64,000 nt of DNA from Bifidobacterium eulemuris (GTDB taxonomy: Bacteria; Actinomycetota; Actinomycetes; Actinomycetales; Bifidobacteriaceae), in NCBI RefSeq assembly GCF_014898155.1, contig NZ_CP062938.1, positions 372,001 to 436,000 on the forward strand, read 5' to 3'. The notes under the pieces are model-generated. The model worked only from the letters and a program-made list of their open reading frames with translations, ran no database searches and was not told where the DNA came from. The translations under genes and the position numbers were made by a program. Numbering within the stretch: position 1 is the stretch's first letter; every line of letters begins with the position of its first letter. This document shows positions 47,600 to 56,986 of this stretch, in pieces.

Positions 47600-47947
47600 A
47601 TGGCTGAACGTAGCCTTCGAGGTATGAGCATCGGCGCGAAGTCGCTGGAGTCCGACGATAATGTGGATTTCGCGGCACGCAATGACGTGGCGTATGTGTG
47701 TCCGAAAGGACACCGCACGATTCTGCCCTTCGCGGAAGGTGCCGAACTGCCCAACGAATGGGAGTGCCGTTGCGGCGCGGTGGCCCGTCGCGAGGGCGAT
47801 GATGACGCCAACGCCGACGATCTCGCCAAACCGGCGCGTACTCATTGGGATATGCTGCTGGAGCGCCGCGATGTGGACGAGCTGAAGGTTCTGCTTGAGA
47901 AACGCCTGCAGATGCATCGTGACGGTTGGATTCCGGACTACGAGTAG
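47600..47947 (+). CDS. rbpA: RNA polymerase-binding protein RbpA
   Basis: A 115-residue actinobacterial RNA polymerase factor that stabilises the open complex with the primary sigma factor. It has MAERSLRGMSIGAKSLES, the CPKGH and WECRCG zinc-like motifs, and the sigma-interaction part LLERRDVDELKVLLEKRL. A strong AAGGAGG lies upstream. Confidence 0.96.
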   Translation: MAERSLRGMSIGAKSLESDDNVDFAARNDVAYVCPKGHRTILPFAEGAELPNEWECRCGAVARREGDDDANADDLAKPARTHWDMLLERRDVDELKVLLEKRLQMHRDGWIPDYE

Positions 47948-47955
47948 AATGTCGA

Positions 47956-47996
47956 CGGCGAGCGGCCCGTACCAGTAGGGGCCGCTCGCCGGTTTT
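47956..47996 (+). terminator. Terminator of rbpA
   Basis: Stem CGGCGAGCGGCCC/GGGCCGCTCGCCG (13 bp), ten-base loop, then GTTTT. Confidence 0.9.
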
Positions 47997-48043
47997 CGTA
48001 TCGGCATAGAACATATGTTTGCATATCATAGGGGGAGAGGACT

Positions 48044-48757
48044 ATGAACGAACATCCGAAAAAAGTCGTGCTGCTGGATCTTGACGGCACGCTGACCGAA
48101 TCCGCGCCGGGCATCATCGCCTGCGTGGTCAAAACCTTCGAGGAACTCGGATATCCGGTTCCCGACGACGCCGAGCTGAAGCGTTTCATCGGCCCCGCGA
48201 TCATCGAATCGCTGCGGCGCAACCATATTCCCGAGAACAAACTCGACGACGGTATCGCCATCTACCGCAACTACTACGCCAACCAGAACATCTTCGACGA
48301 CCCGATGAATCCGGGAAACAAGGTGCCCGGACGGCTTTACAACAGCGTGTTCGACGGCATTCCCGAACAGCTCGCGGCCTTGCGTGAGGACGGCTATCTG
48401 CTGGCCATCGCCACCTGCAAGCCCGAATATCAGGCGTTGCCGATCTGCGAGCATTTCCACCTCACCGAACAGGTCGATGGCATCTACGGCGCCAGCATGG
48501 ACAACACGCGCCTGCACAAGGACCAGGTGATCCGGTACTGCTTCGACCACATCGGCTTCGATGCCGAAGCCGGCGACCGCGCGCTGATGGTCGGCGACCG
48601 TTGGACCGACGTGGACGGTGCCGTCGCATGCGGACTGGATTGTCTGGGCTGCGGCTGGGGATACGCCGAAGGCGACGAACTCGCACAGCACGGCGCGTAT
48701 CACATCATCGAGAATGTGGGCCAGCTGCGCGATGCGGTGAACGAGTATTTCGGCTGA
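48044..48757 (+). CDS. HAD-family hydrolase, phosphoglycolate phosphatase-like
   Basis: A 237-residue phosphatase with motif I LLDLDGTLTES, motif II in LLAIATCK, motif III Lys in LHKDQVI and motif IV GDRWTDVDGA. A cap domain of about 60 residues follows motif I, as in Gph-type enzymes. The substrate cannot be read from the motifs. Confidence 0.9.
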   Translation: MNEHPKKVVLLDLDGTLTESAPGIIACVVKTFEELGYPVPDDAELKRFIGPAIIESLRRNHIPENKLDDGIAIYRNYYANQNIFDDPMNPGNKVPGRLYNSVFDGIPEQLAALREDGYLLAIATCKPEYQALPICEHFHLTEQVDGIYGASMDNTRLHKDQVIRYCFDHIGFDAEAGDRALMVGDRWTDVDGAVACGLDCLGCGWGYAEGDELAQHGAYHIIENVGQLRDAVNEYFG

Positions 48758-48804
48758 CGATTCATTTCATCCGACGTTGTATGCGCACTTCGTGCGCTTC
48801 AATC

Positions 48805-48841
48805 AATGGTGTGTTCCGTATGTACGGAACACACCATTTTG
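48805..48841 (+). terminator. Long palindrome and terminator after the HAD gene
   Basis: A perfect 16-bp inverted repeat (48805-48820 with 48823-48838, AATGGTGTGTTCCGTA) followed by a short T run. A smaller hairpin GCGCACTTCGTGCGC precedes it. It separates two convergent genes. Confidence 0.8.
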
Positions 48842-48877
48842 CATATCGGAAGATGCGATAAGCCTCCAAGTCCACCA

Positions 48878-49504
48878 TCAGCGTCCGATTCGACGTCCCC
48901 TTTGAACCTCCACCACGTCCTTGGGACGGATCTCCCAGAACGTCGCCTGCACCATTGCATGCGCGGCGCCCATAAGATCGGACGTGTCCACGACCACGCG
49001 ATGCCAGGTCTCCGCGATCTGTTCACGCGTCCAACGTTCGGTTTCTTCGAGCCATTCGTCCAGCCTCTCGTCCGGCAGGTCAGCGGGTGGGACGGGACAC
49101 CTGTTGATGACCGCATGCCAGTCGGCCAGGTCGGTCAACAGCACGCGGTCGGACGGGATGTCGAGTCGGATGAGATCGTCGTCGGCGCATTCGCGGAACC
49201 CCGCGTACCGGCGGTCGGGGCGGATTCTGGCCTCACCTTGAGGTGTGGTCCACCGCGCCCACGCCCAGACCGGCGTGAGGGCGTCGGCGGGACGGGCGAT
49301 GCCGCGACGGTCCATCTCGTTCCTGATCCACCGGTAGGCGCTTCCGAAGACGCGCCGCATCTCCACGCCATCCTTTTCATCCTCAACGCCGATCGCCTCG
49401 TCCACGCCGATGTACGGGGACAACGCCGGATTGGGAACGTAGCGCCCATACTCCCTGAGGGAGCGTTCGACCGCGCTCCATGGTTGGAACGTCCATAACT
49501 CCAT
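48878..49504 (-). CDS. DUF3841 family protein
   Basis: A 208-residue protein beginning MELWTFQPWSAVERSL, like DUF3841 proteins, with WARW near the middle, LLTDLADWHAVIN and VQATFWEIRPKDVVEVQ at the end. Function is unknown. ATG 49504 follows AAGGTGGG. It has its own promoter and sits between the HAD gene and the regulator cluster. Confidence 0.75.
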   Translation of the reverse strand: MELWTFQPWSAVERSLREYGRYVPNPALSPYIGVDEAIGVEDEKDGVEMRRVFGSAYRWIRNEMDRRGIARPADALTPVWAWARWTTPQGEARIRPDRRYAGFRECADDDLIRLDIPSDRVLLTDLADWHAVINRCPVPPADLPDERLDEWLEETERWTREQIAETWHRVVVDTSDLMGAAHAMVQATFWEIRPKDVVEVQRGRRIGR

Positions 49505-49624
49505 ACGACCCACCTTATTGGAATAAATCCATTTTCGAAAAACAGTCTAACATAAGCCGATAATGTACGTTATGTCAGATTGTGATTCCCGTCATGGCTT
49601 CACGGTTGCGCTGCAATACCACTG

Positions 49625-49993
49625 TTATTTGCCGGCGTGCTTGAGTCGTTCGTCCATCTCGGTGAACATGGCACGTCTGGCTTGCAGATACATCAACGTC
49701 AACTGCGCGGCGACGCACAGCACGACGATGACCACGGACGGCCATCCCATACGCGTGTAGAAATCGCGCGCTTGAGTGCTGAAATCGCCACAGATCAGCA
49801 GATATACCGGATACGGCAGGATGAACAGCAGCACCGAAACAAGATGAAGGCCGACAATCCCCCAACTCACAGGCCGTACCGGCGGATGCCCGCCTTGCAG
49901 GAATCTGCCTCGAATCACGCACACACAGCATAGATTCACCGAAATGACCACGGCGAAACACCACAGGACGGCGGGCAACAGCTCCATCAGCAT
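49625..49993 (-). CDS. Small three-helix membrane protein, unknown
   Basis: A 122-residue protein with three hydrophobic segments (LLPAVLWCFAVVISVNLCCV, GIVGLHLVSVLLFILPYPVYLLI, SVVIVVLCVAAQLTLMYL) and a short charged C terminus. I recognise no family. It lies 14 bases after the MerR gene in the same direction and is probably co-transcribed. Confidence 0.6.
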   Translation of the reverse strand: MLMELLPAVLWCFAVVISVNLCCVCVIRGRFLQGGHPPVRPVSWGIVGLHLVSVLLFILPYPVYLLICGDFSTQARDFYTRMGWPSVVIVVLCVAAQLTLMYLQARRAMFTEMDERLKHAGK

Positions 49994-50007
49994 CTGGATG
50001 ACGGGAG

Positions 50008-50652
50008 TCAGGCGGCCTCGCGCTGGGCGCGCTGGGCCTCGAGTTTCCTACGCATGCGCATGGCGGTCAGCTCGTCGATGGGACGGCCGGCGGCGACGGC
50101 GGTCGGCTGAAGCTCCAGATCGACGTAATCCTCATGTTCGAGCGCTTCCTCGATCTGATGCCATAGCGATCCGACGGACACGCCGAACACCGCGGTTCCG
50201 CTTTGCAGCAGGTCGATCATCTGCTCGCTGGTGGTGCATTCATGCACCTGCTGGCCGTCGCACATAATGGTGACGTTGGCGAGCTGGCTGGTGGTGCGCT
50301 GGCTGAGGAATCCGATGGCCGCCGTCACGTTCTGCAGGTTGACGCCGGCGTCCAGCAGCTTTTTGGACACCGCCAGAATCACCACATCCTTGAAGGAGTA
50401 TAGACGGCGCGAGCCGGAGCCGTGGGACGGGGTGATCGACGGTTCGACGATCTGCTTGCGTGCCCAATAATCCAGCTGGCGGTAGGTGATGCCGGCGACT
50501 TTGGACGCCACGGTACCCCGGTATCCGCGTTTGGCGTCCTCGCTGTCCGCGGCGGCGAACAACTCGCCTTGGATGGCGTCGTCATTGAGGTTCTCGCGAC
50601 GCTCCAACGGCACGTGCAGGCGAAACTCGACTCCGGAGCTCTTCTCGGCCAT
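50008..50652 (-). CDS. MerR-family regulator (FtsR / Rv1828-Rv1830 type)
   Basis: A 214-residue regulator. The MerR winged helix lies at about 48-115 (VAGITYRQLDYWARKQIV, GSRRLYSFKDVVILAVSKKLL), followed by a domain with ANVTIMCDG and ECTTSEQMIDLLQSG. The sequence and position after the FHA gene match the actinobacterial FtsR-type regulators; in Corynebacterium FtsR controls ftsZ. It is the last main member of the leftward pgsA-FHA cluster. Confidence 0.88.
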   Translation of the reverse strand: MAEKSSGVEFRLHVPLERRENLNDDAIQGELFAAADSEDAKRGYRGTVASKVAGITYRQLDYWARKQIVEPSITPSHGSGSRRLYSFKDVVILAVSKKLLDAGVNLQNVTAAIGFLSQRTTSQLANVTIMCDGQQVHECTTSEQMIDLLQSGTAVFGVSVGSLWHQIEEALEHEDYVDLELQPTAVAAGRPIDELTAMRMRRKLEAQRAQREAA

Positions 50653-50734
50653 CGCACTCCCCTAACTCACACTGGTGTAATCACACGATTGCAATTCCTG
50701 AACTCCAGTGTAGTCCCGGCGGTTGTGATGGTTG

Positions 50735-51172
50735 TCAGGAGAGAACGGCGGATTTCGTGAAGAACACGAGACGGAACTTGCCGATCATGATCTCGTCGCC
50801 ATTCCTCAGCGTGCTCTGGTCGACGCGCTGACGGTTCACATACGTGCCGTTCAGACTGCCCGAGTCGATCACCGTGAAGGTGGCGCCGGTGCGGCGGAAC
50901 ACGGCATGGGCGCGGGAGACGGTCGAATCGTCCAGCAGGATATCCGCACGCGGGTCGCGCCCCACGCTGATCTCATCCTCATCCAACAGATACCGCGAGC
51001 CCGACACCGCTCCCCTGGTGGAGATCAGCAGCGCCGTGCCGTCGGACAGTTTGGAGATGGTGTCCAGGTCCTCTTGGGTCAACGGACGATCGCCGTTGGT
51101 GGTGATGGGAATGTTGATGGCGGGCAATCCGATGATGGTGGTCTCGCCCGCGCTTGGAATCGGTTCAGTCAT
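50735..51172 (-). CDS. FHA-domain protein, GarA/OdhI-like
   Basis: A 145-residue phosphothreonine-binding protein. The FHA domain covers about 60-135 (ISVGRDPRADILLDD, VSRAHAVFRR, DSGSLNGTYVN). The N-terminal ETTII (10-14) matches the ETT motif phosphorylated by Ser/Thr kinases in mycobacterial GarA and corynebacterial OdhI. There it inhibits 2-oxoglutarate dehydrogenase and regulates glutamate metabolism; the target here is open. Confidence 0.9.
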   Translation of the reverse strand: MTEPIPSAGETTIIGLPAINIPITTNGDRPLTQEDLDTISKLSDGTALLISTRGAVSGSRYLLDEDEISVGRDPRADILLDDSTVSRAHAVFRRTGATFTVIDSGSLNGTYVNRQRVDQSTLRNGDEIMIGKFRLVFFTKSAVLS

Positions 51173-51177
51173 AATCG

Positions 51178-52002
51178 TTATTCTACCGTCTTTGCGTACT
51201 TGTATTGCGTATCGTCGCGAACCTGGTTGATTTCGACCGTGTCGCTCGTTTCCACAGTAACGGTCGCGCCGTATTTCACCTGCAGCTGGGCGCCCACTCC
51301 CCCGGCGATGTTCACGGCGTTCGCCAGATCCTGCGAATTGCCGATGGCCCGCACCTCATAGCTGGGGGTCAATGTCACGCCGTCCGAGACCAGTCCGGTG
51401 TCGGCGTCTTTGATGTAGGTGGTGGCGACCACGCGCACGTCGTTGATGGCGATGACCTCGGCACCCGCGTTGCGCAGCTCCTCAATCAGGCTGAACATAA
51501 TCGAGGCGTCGACTTTCTCGTCGCGTCCTTCGCCGATGGTGACGATGACGCCCTCACCGGTGGCGGGTAGTCTGCCGGACAGCAGTCCGCTGGTCTCCTC
51601 GTTCTGTTTGGCGATGCGTTGGGCCTGCTCCTGCTCGTCCACGGCGCTTTTGAGCGAGTTGAGCTGGCTGGTCAACTCGTTTTTGCGCTGCTGCAGATTC
51701 GACAGCTGCGTGTTCGATTCGGTGATCAGACGCACGAGTTCGCTTTCGCTCATCGTCTCGTAGGTCGAGGTGGTGTTGTTGATCTGGGTCATATAGCCGA
51801 ATCCCAGCAACGCGCACAGCACCATCACCAGCGCGCTGGTCAGCAGACGCGCACGCGAGGCGTTGCGGTTGAGATCGCGTTTGGGTTTTTTGCGCACCTG
51901 CGGGAACGATCCGGTCTCCATCCGGTCGTTCTTTTTGTCTTGGGCGTGCTGGCTGTGCATTCTCTCCAGCACATCGCGCGGCTCGTTGCGTCGTCTGGCC
52001 AT
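51178..52002 (-). CDS. DUF881 family membrane protein, copy 1
   Basis: A 274-residue protein with an N-terminal cytoplasmic basic part, one membrane helix (about 50-70), a coiled-coil (about 80-125) and an extracellular DUF881 domain with GEGVIVTIGEG and AGAEVIAINDVRV. DUF881 proteins resemble YlxW and lie beside cell-division and wall genes. It is five bases from the FHA gene and three bases from the DUF1290 gene. Confidence 0.88.
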   Translation of the reverse strand: MARRRNEPRDVLERMHSQHAQDKKNDRMETGSFPQVRKKPKRDLNRNASRARLLTSALVMVLCALLGFGYMTQINNTTSTYETMSESELVRLITESNTQLSNLQQRKNELTSQLNSLKSAVDEQEQAQRIAKQNEETSGLLSGRLPATGEGVIVTIGEGRDEKVDASIMFSLIEELRNAGAEVIAINDVRVVATTYIKDADTGLVSDGVTLTPSYEVRAIGNSQDLANAVNIAGGVGAQLQVKYGATVTVETSDTVEINQVRDDTQYKYAKTVE

Positions 52003-52005
52003 GCG

Positions 52006-52338
52006 TCAGCCCCGGAAGATGAAGCGGCGGATGGACGACACGTTGGAGAAGATGCGGATGCCGAGCACGACGATGACGGCCGTCTGCAGCTGGGAGCCGA
52101 CGCCAAGCTGGTTGCCGAGGAACACCAGCAGCGTGGCGGTCAGCACGTTCGCGAAGAAGGAGATGACGAACACGCGGTCGTGGAAGCTGCGTTCGAAATA
52201 CGCCCGCGCCGCGCCCAGCAGGGCGTCAAGCGCCGCCACCACCATAATCGGAAGATATGGTTGGAGCACGACGGGAATATCCGGTTTGACGAACACGCCG
52301 ATGACCACCCCGACGATCAATCCCAACACGGCTGCCAT
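52006..52338 (-). CDS. sbp: Small basic protein Sbp, DUF1290
   Basis: A 110-residue membrane protein with three hydrophobic segments. GLIVGVVIGVFVKP and LDALLGAARAYFERSFHDRVFV are the family signature. It lies between the two DUF881 genes, as in mycobacteria, and overlaps the upstream gene by one base. Confidence 0.92.
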   Translation of the reverse strand: MAAVLGLIVGVVIGVFVKPDIPVVLQPYLPIMVVAALDALLGAARAYFERSFHDRVFVISFFANVLTATLLVFLGNQLGVGSQLQTAVIVVLGIRIFSNVSSIRRFIFRG

Positions 52339-53297
52339 TATTCGTTCCTCCTCGCATACGAGACCTCGCTCGTCACCGCTGCCTTCAGTGTAATCGAATT
52401 GGATTTCCTCACCTGAAACGTCATACCCGCCTGTGCGAAGCTTTCATACAATTCCTGCTGGTTCTCCTGGCTCATGGCTTCGTCCAGGGCGTCCTTGTCT
52501 CCGATGGCCTCGATGGTGTACGGGCTTTCCACGGCGGTGGTGCCGATCAGGATATGCCCGCCTGCGATACGGATCGAAGTCTGCACGCCCAGTCGGTTGC
52601 CGTTGATCGCGATCGCCTCGGCGCCGTTCTGGAACAGCAGCGAGACGAGGTTCTGCAGGTCGAGGTCGGTGACGACGCGGATATGGCCGCTCGCCGTATC
52701 ACTACCGGATTGGGTGGCGGCGATGGGGTCGGCGAGGGTCAGGACGATACCCTCCCCCTCGACCTCCGACTGGCCGTTCACCAGTTCATCCTGCTGCAGG
52801 GTCTGTGATTTCACCGTTCCCGACAACGATTTGGACTGCTCGTCCACTTCGGAACGCAGTTCCTCGACCTCGGCCGTCAGTGATTCGATCTGCGTGGTGC
52901 GCTCCTGCAGCTGGCTTGCCAGACTCTGCCGCACCTCCTTGCGAGGATCGGTGTGCAGCTGCTGCACGAACACGCTGCCCGCGACGCCGACGACGATGCA
53001 GATCAGGAACACGACGCAGCGGTTGACCCACACCGTGACCTTGGACTGCTGTTCCCGCACCAGACGCGAGTCGGAGAACATCGGGTCGACGGAACGATTG
53101 ACGAGATTGTCGATCAGCTGCAGGGAATCCTCATGCGCCCGGCGGCGACGGCGCGGGGTCACCGGCGCCTCGTCCGGCGAAAGCGCGTGATGCGATTCCA
53201 AAGAGGCGAAGGACGATGAGAACACGGCGCGACGCTTCACCGGCTCGTTCTCCTGCGGAACGGGGAACGAGCTCGGGGGCAGCGGCTCAAGCGCCAT
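52338..53297 (-). CDS. DUF881 family membrane protein, copy 2
   Basis: A 319-residue protein: a long cytoplasmic N terminus (about 1-80), one membrane helix (about 90-110), coiled-coil (115-160) and the DUF881 domain (GEGIVLTLADP, GAEAIAINGNRLG, SPYTIEAIGDKDALDEA). It overlaps pgsA by 11 bases. Together with the other copy and Sbp it probably forms a membrane complex. Confidence 0.88.
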   Translation of the reverse strand: MALEPLPPSSFPVPQENEPVKRRAVFSSSFASLESHHALSPDEAPVTPRRRRRAHEDSLQLIDNLVNRSVDPMFSDSRLVREQQSKVTVWVNRCVVFLICIVVGVAGSVFVQQLHTDPRKEVRQSLASQLQERTTQIESLTAEVEELRSEVDEQSKSLSGTVKSQTLQQDELVNGQSEVEGEGIVLTLADPIAATQSGSDTASGHIRVVTDLDLQNLVSLLFQNGAEAIAINGNRLGVQTSIRIAGGHILIGTTAVESPYTIEAIGDKDALDEAMSQENQQELYESFAQAGMTFQVRKSNSITLKAAVTSEVSYARRNE

Positions 53298-53904
53298 GGC
53301 GGTCCCCCAGTTCCTTACGCAGCAGCGCTATGCCCTGACGGGTGTAGATATAGCCGGCCAGCCAATACATGGCGATGCCCCAGATGCCGGTGGCAAGGGC
53401 CGCGGTATGCAGCATGGCGAACAACGCCCCCGTGCCCAGATCCGCGAAAATCAACGCAACAATCGATATCATCAGCAACGCGGTGCCGGTTTTCCCCACA
53501 AAATGCACCGGCAGTGGGCCATAGTCGTATTGGGCGAGCCAAAGCACCTGGATCGCCATCCACAGGTCGCGCAATCCCACCACGATCAGCATCCACCAGG
53601 GGATGATGCCGGCGATGCCAAGGGCGAGAATCGAACAGAAGATGAGCAAACGATCGGCGATGGGATCGAGAATCTGCCCGATTTTGCTGACCTGGTTGAA
53701 TTTGCGGGCGATGATGCCGTCCACGCCGTCCGAAATCGCCGATATCGCGATCACCACCAAAGCCGCGACCATCTCATGGCGGGCGATCAGCACCGCGATG
53801 AACGGAATCGAAGCGATACGCAACAGGCTGATGGCGTTCGGCACGGTGAAGTAGATGTCGCGCGCCTCCGGGCTATACCGATTCTCGAATTTCGAATTGC
53901 TCAT
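53287..53904 (-). CDS. pgsA: CDP-alcohol phosphatidyltransferase (PgsA-like)
   Basis: A 205-residue membrane enzyme for phospholipid head-group transfer. The catalytic motif DG-AR-G-D-D is complete in DGVDGIIARKF and GQILDPIADR. There are about five membrane segments. ATG 53904 is preceded closely by a -10-like TAGACT, so its own transcript may be nearly leaderless. It precedes the DUF881 cluster as in Mycobacterium (pgsA2). Confidence 0.88.
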   Translation of the reverse strand: MSNSKFENRYSPEARDIYFTVPNAISLLRIASIPFIAVLIARHEMVAALVVIAISAISDGVDGIIARKFNQVSKIGQILDPIADRLLIFCSILALGIAGIIPWWMLIVVGLRDLWMAIQVLWLAQYDYGPLPVHFVGKTGTALLMISIVALIFADLGTGALFAMLHTAALATGIWGIAMYWLAGYIYTRQGIALLRKELGDRHGA

Positions 53905-53917
53905 AACAGGCAACAGT

Positions 53918-54769
53918 CTACATGCGGGAGGCCTGCAGCGCGGTCACGATGATGCCGCGCGCACCGACCTCATACAGTTTGTCCATCAACTGGTTGACCT
54001 TCGCCTTGGGCACCATGACGCGCACGGCGGCCCATTGCTTGTCGTGCAGCGGCGAAATCGTCGGGCTTTCGAAACCGGGGGTCACCGCGACGGCCGCGGA
54101 CACCTTCTCGACGGGGATGTCGTAATCCATCAGCACGTACCGTTGGGCGGTCAGCACGCCCTGCAGGCGGCGGCTGAGGATCGTCAGACGCTCGTCATGC
54201 TCGTCGAGACGCGGGGAACGGATCAGGATGGCTTCGGACCGCATGATCGGATCGCCGAAGATACGCAGGCCGGCATTGCGCAGGGTGGTGCCGGTGGAGA
54301 CCACGTCCGCGATCAGATCGGCGACGCCGAGCTGCACGGAGGATTCGACCGCGCCGTCAAGGTGGATGGTTTCGGCGTTGATGCCGTTGCGCACGAGATA
54401 GTCGTGCACCAGCTTGTCGAAGGAGGTGGCCACACGCTTGCCTTCGATATCCGCCAGCGAGGCGATCGGGGATTCGTTCGGCGCGGCGAAACGGAACGTG
54501 GAGGCGCCGAATCCCAAGTCCATATGGCGCTGCGCCTCGGTGCCCGAGTTGAGCAGCAGGTCATGGCCGGTGATGCCCACGTCGATGGTGCCTCGGCCCA
54601 CATACACGGCGATGTCGATCGGCCGCAGATAGAACAGCTCCACGTCGTTGTCCGGATCCTCCACCACCAGCTGGCGGGGATTGGAACGCAGACGATAGCC
54701 CGCTTCGGCGAGCATATTCCATGCGGGTTCGGACAGCATGCCCTTGTTGGGCACGGCGATTCTGAGCAT
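53918..54769 (-). CDS. hisG: ATP phosphoribosyltransferase, long form
   Basis: A 283-residue first enzyme of histidine synthesis. It has [35 protein letters not shown] and the C-terminal histidine-feedback domain ([15 protein letters not shown]). The size places it in the long form, active without HisZ. AGGAGG precedes the ATG at 54769. Confidence 0.96.
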   Translation of the reverse strand: MLRIAVPNKGMLSEPAWNMLAEAGYRLRSNPRQLVVEDPDNDVELFYLRPIDIAVYVGRGTIDVGITGHDLLLNSGTEAQRHMDLGFGASTFRFAAPNESPIASLADIEGKRVATSFDKLVHDYLVRNGINAETIHLDGAVESSVQLGVADLIADVVSTGTTLRNAGLRIFGDPIMRSEAILIRSPRLDEHDERLTILSRRLQGVLTAQRYVLMDYDIPVEKVSAAVAVTPGFESPTISPLHDKQWAAVRVMVPKAKVNQLMDKLYEVGARGIIVTALQASRM

Positions 54770-54896
54770 TTTCCCTCCTAAGGTCGCACGCCCATACGGC
54801 GCGCGGTCACGTCTTGCGGATGCCGGACGCGGGTCGTCGGCCAGCACGTCGCGCCGTCGACGATGTTCGAAGCGATGACGGCGCGACGAAGCGAAC

Positions 54897-55160
54897 TCAC
54901 AGATGCTTGTAGACATCCTCCAGGCTGATGCCGTGCTTGATCATCATCACCTGCACGTGGTAGAGCAGCTGGCTCATCTCCTCGGCGGTGCGGTCGGCGC
55001 CTTCGTATTCGGCGGCGATCCACGTCTCGGAGGCCTCCTCGACGATCTTCTTGCCGATGAAATGCGTGCCCTTGTCGAGCTCGTCGACGGTCAGCGAGCC
55101 TTCCGGACGGGTGGCGGCCTTCTCGCTCAGTTCCTGGAACAACGATTCAAACGTCTTCAT
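54897..55160 (-). CDS. hisE: Phosphoribosyl-ATP pyrophosphatase
   Basis: An 87-residue single-domain enzyme of histidine synthesis. The MazG-like helix fold shows [17 protein letters not shown] and [14 protein letters not shown] with the metal-binding acidic residues. It lies upstream of hisG in the same transcript. Confidence 0.95.
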   Translation of the reverse strand: MKTFESLFQELSEKAATRPEGSLTVDELDKGTHFIGKKIVEEASETWIAAEYEGADRTAEEMSQLLYHVQVMMIKHGISLEDVYKHL

Positions 55161-55210
55161 GGTGGGATTTCTACCTTATGTGTGGACTAGTTGGTTTGAC
55201 GCAAAACGGC

Positions 55211-55876
55211 TCAGGCCTTGAACGCGGCCGCGGCCTTCTCGCGGATCGCATCGATCGCCTCGGCGGGGCTGTCCGCGCCGTACACGGCGGAACCGGCCAC
55301 CAGCACGTCGGCGCCGGCCTCGGCCACGATATGCGCGGTTTTGGGGCTCACGCCGCCGTCGACCTGGATCTTGGTCTTGAGCCCCCTACGGGTGATCTCG
55401 TCGCGCAGACGACGCACTTTGGCCATCTGGTTGTCGAGGAACTTCTGGCCGCCGAAACCGGGCTCCACAGTCATGATGAGGATCATGTCGAACTCGTCGA
55501 GGATGTCGAAGATCGGCTCGACCGGTTCGGCCGGACGCACGGCGAAGCAGGCCTTGCAGCCCATGTCGCGCAGCTGGCGGGCCAGACGCACGGGAGCGTG
55601 CGTGGCGCCCATGTGGAAGCTTACGGAGGCGGCGCCGAGCTTGGCGTATTCGGGGGCCCAACGGTCGGGATCCTCGATCATCAGGTGCACGTCGACCGGC
55701 AGATCGGTCACCTGGCAGATGCGCTCGACGATCGGCTCGCCGAGGGTGAGGTTCGGCACGAAATGGTGGTCCATCACATCGACGTGGACCAGATCGGCGT
55801 TGGCGATGGCTTTGAGGTCACGCTCGAGATTGCAGAAGTCGGCGGACAGGATGCTGGGTGCGATTTCAATGCTCAT
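55211..55876 (-). CDS. rpe: Ribulose-phosphate 3-epimerase
   Basis: A 221-residue TIM-barrel enzyme of the pentose phosphate route. It has [33 protein letters not shown] (metal ligands), [12 protein letters not shown] and [11 protein letters not shown]. Confidence 0.96.
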   Translation of the reverse strand: MSIEIAPSILSADFCNLERDLKAIANADLVHVDVMDHHFVPNLTLGEPIVERICQVTDLPVDVHLMIEDPDRWAPEYAKLGAASVSFHMGATHAPVRLARQLRDMGCKACFAVRPAEPVEPIFDILDEFDMILIMTVEPGFGGQKFLDNQMAKVRRLRDEITRRGLKTKIQVDGGVSPKTAHIVAEAGADVLVAGSAVYGADSPAEAIDAIREKAAAAFKA

Positions 55877-55918
55877 GATTACCTACTCTAGCTTTGGTTT
55901 GCGACTACTTTCCGGATA

Positions 55919-56854
55919 TCAACGCCTTTTGCGAGCCTTGGCTTTCTCGTCGGCCAGTCTCTGGCGTTCGAGCTCGTCGGCGCTCACCGAGGCGAGACGG
56001 CCCGCCAGCTCCTCCGTGCGGCTGCCGTGCTTGTACAACACGACGAAGAGGACGCATCCGAGCACGAACACGATGATCGCGGTCCATACGTTGGTGCGCA
56101 GGCCGAGGATCACCGTCGAATAGTTGATGCGCACGTTCTCGATCCAGCTGCGGCCCAGACCGTACCAGATCATGTACATGGCGAACTGCTGGCCGGCCTT
56201 GAGCTGGTCGGCGAGCTTCCTGCCGATGACGACGATCAGCGCCGCTCCGACGAGGTTCCAGATCATCTCGTACAGGAAGGTGGGGTGGAACAGCGTGTCC
56301 GCGCCGTCGGGACAGGCCGATCCGGTGTAGCACACCTCGGTTTTGCCGATGGCGTCCGCGTCGTTGAGCTTCAATCCCCACGGCAGGGTGGTGGGCCAGC
56401 CGTACAGCTCCTGGTTGAACCAGTTGCCCAACCGTCCGATGGCCTGCGCCACGAGCAGTCCCGGGGCGAGGCAGTCGGCGAGCAGCGCGAAGGGGTAATG
56501 GCGGTGGCGGCACCACAGGAACGCGGCCAGCGCGCCCACGGAGATGCCTCCGAAAATCGCCAGTCCGCCCTCCCAGATCTTGAGGATGTTCACCAGGTCA
56601 CCGGTCGGAGGGAAGTACATGCTGGGCGTGGTGATGCAGTGGTACAGGCGCGCGCCCACGATGCCGCAGGGCACGGCGACCAGCGTCGTGTCGAGCACCT
56701 GGTCGAAGGTGCCGCCGACCCGCTTCCATCGGATGGTCAGAATCCAGACGGCGAAACAGATGCCGATGAGGATGCAGACCGCGTACATGCGGATGGTGAC
56801 CGGGCCGATGTCGAACGACGAGAAGGTCGGCGACGGGATATACGCGAGATTCAT
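55919..56854 (-). CDS. lgt: Prolipoprotein diacylglyceryl transferase
   Basis: A 311-residue membrane enzyme that attaches the lipid to lipobox cysteines. It has GIVGARLYHC, the Lgt signature GRLGNWFNQELYG and HPTFLYEMIWN, with seven membrane segments and a charged C-terminal tail. The lipoproteins of modules A and B would be substrates. Confidence 0.96.
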   Translation of the reverse strand: MNLAYIPSPTFSSFDIGPVTIRMYAVCILIGICFAVWILTIRWKRVGGTFDQVLDTTLVAVPCGIVGARLYHCITTPSMYFPPTGDLVNILKIWEGGLAIFGGISVGALAAFLWCRHRHYPFALLADCLAPGLLVAQAIGRLGNWFNQELYGWPTTLPWGLKLNDADAIGKTEVCYTGSACPDGADTLFHPTFLYEMIWNLVGAALIVVIGRKLADQLKAGQQFAMYMIWYGLGRSWIENVRINYSTVILGLRTNVWTAIIVFVLGCVLFVVLYKHGSRTEELAGRLASVSADELERQRLADEKAKARKRR

Positions 56855-56907
56855 GGTTCCCTATCCTATAGGTCCGCCGGTATCGCGGGCGGACGGCGCG
56901 CAGCATG

Positions 56908-56952
56908 AGGGAGGGAATTCACCGGATGTTCTTCCCGGCGAATTCCCTCCCT
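56908..56952 (-). repeat. Hairpin between trpA and lgt
   Basis: A perfect 13-bp stem (56908-56920 with 56940-56952, AGGGAGGGAATTC) and a 19-base loop. No T run on either side, so it is perhaps an mRNA-stabilising or attenuating structure rather than a full terminator. Confidence 0.7.
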
Positions 56953-56986
56953 GACTTCGAGGCGTCGATGTCGTGCCGCCGTGCGG

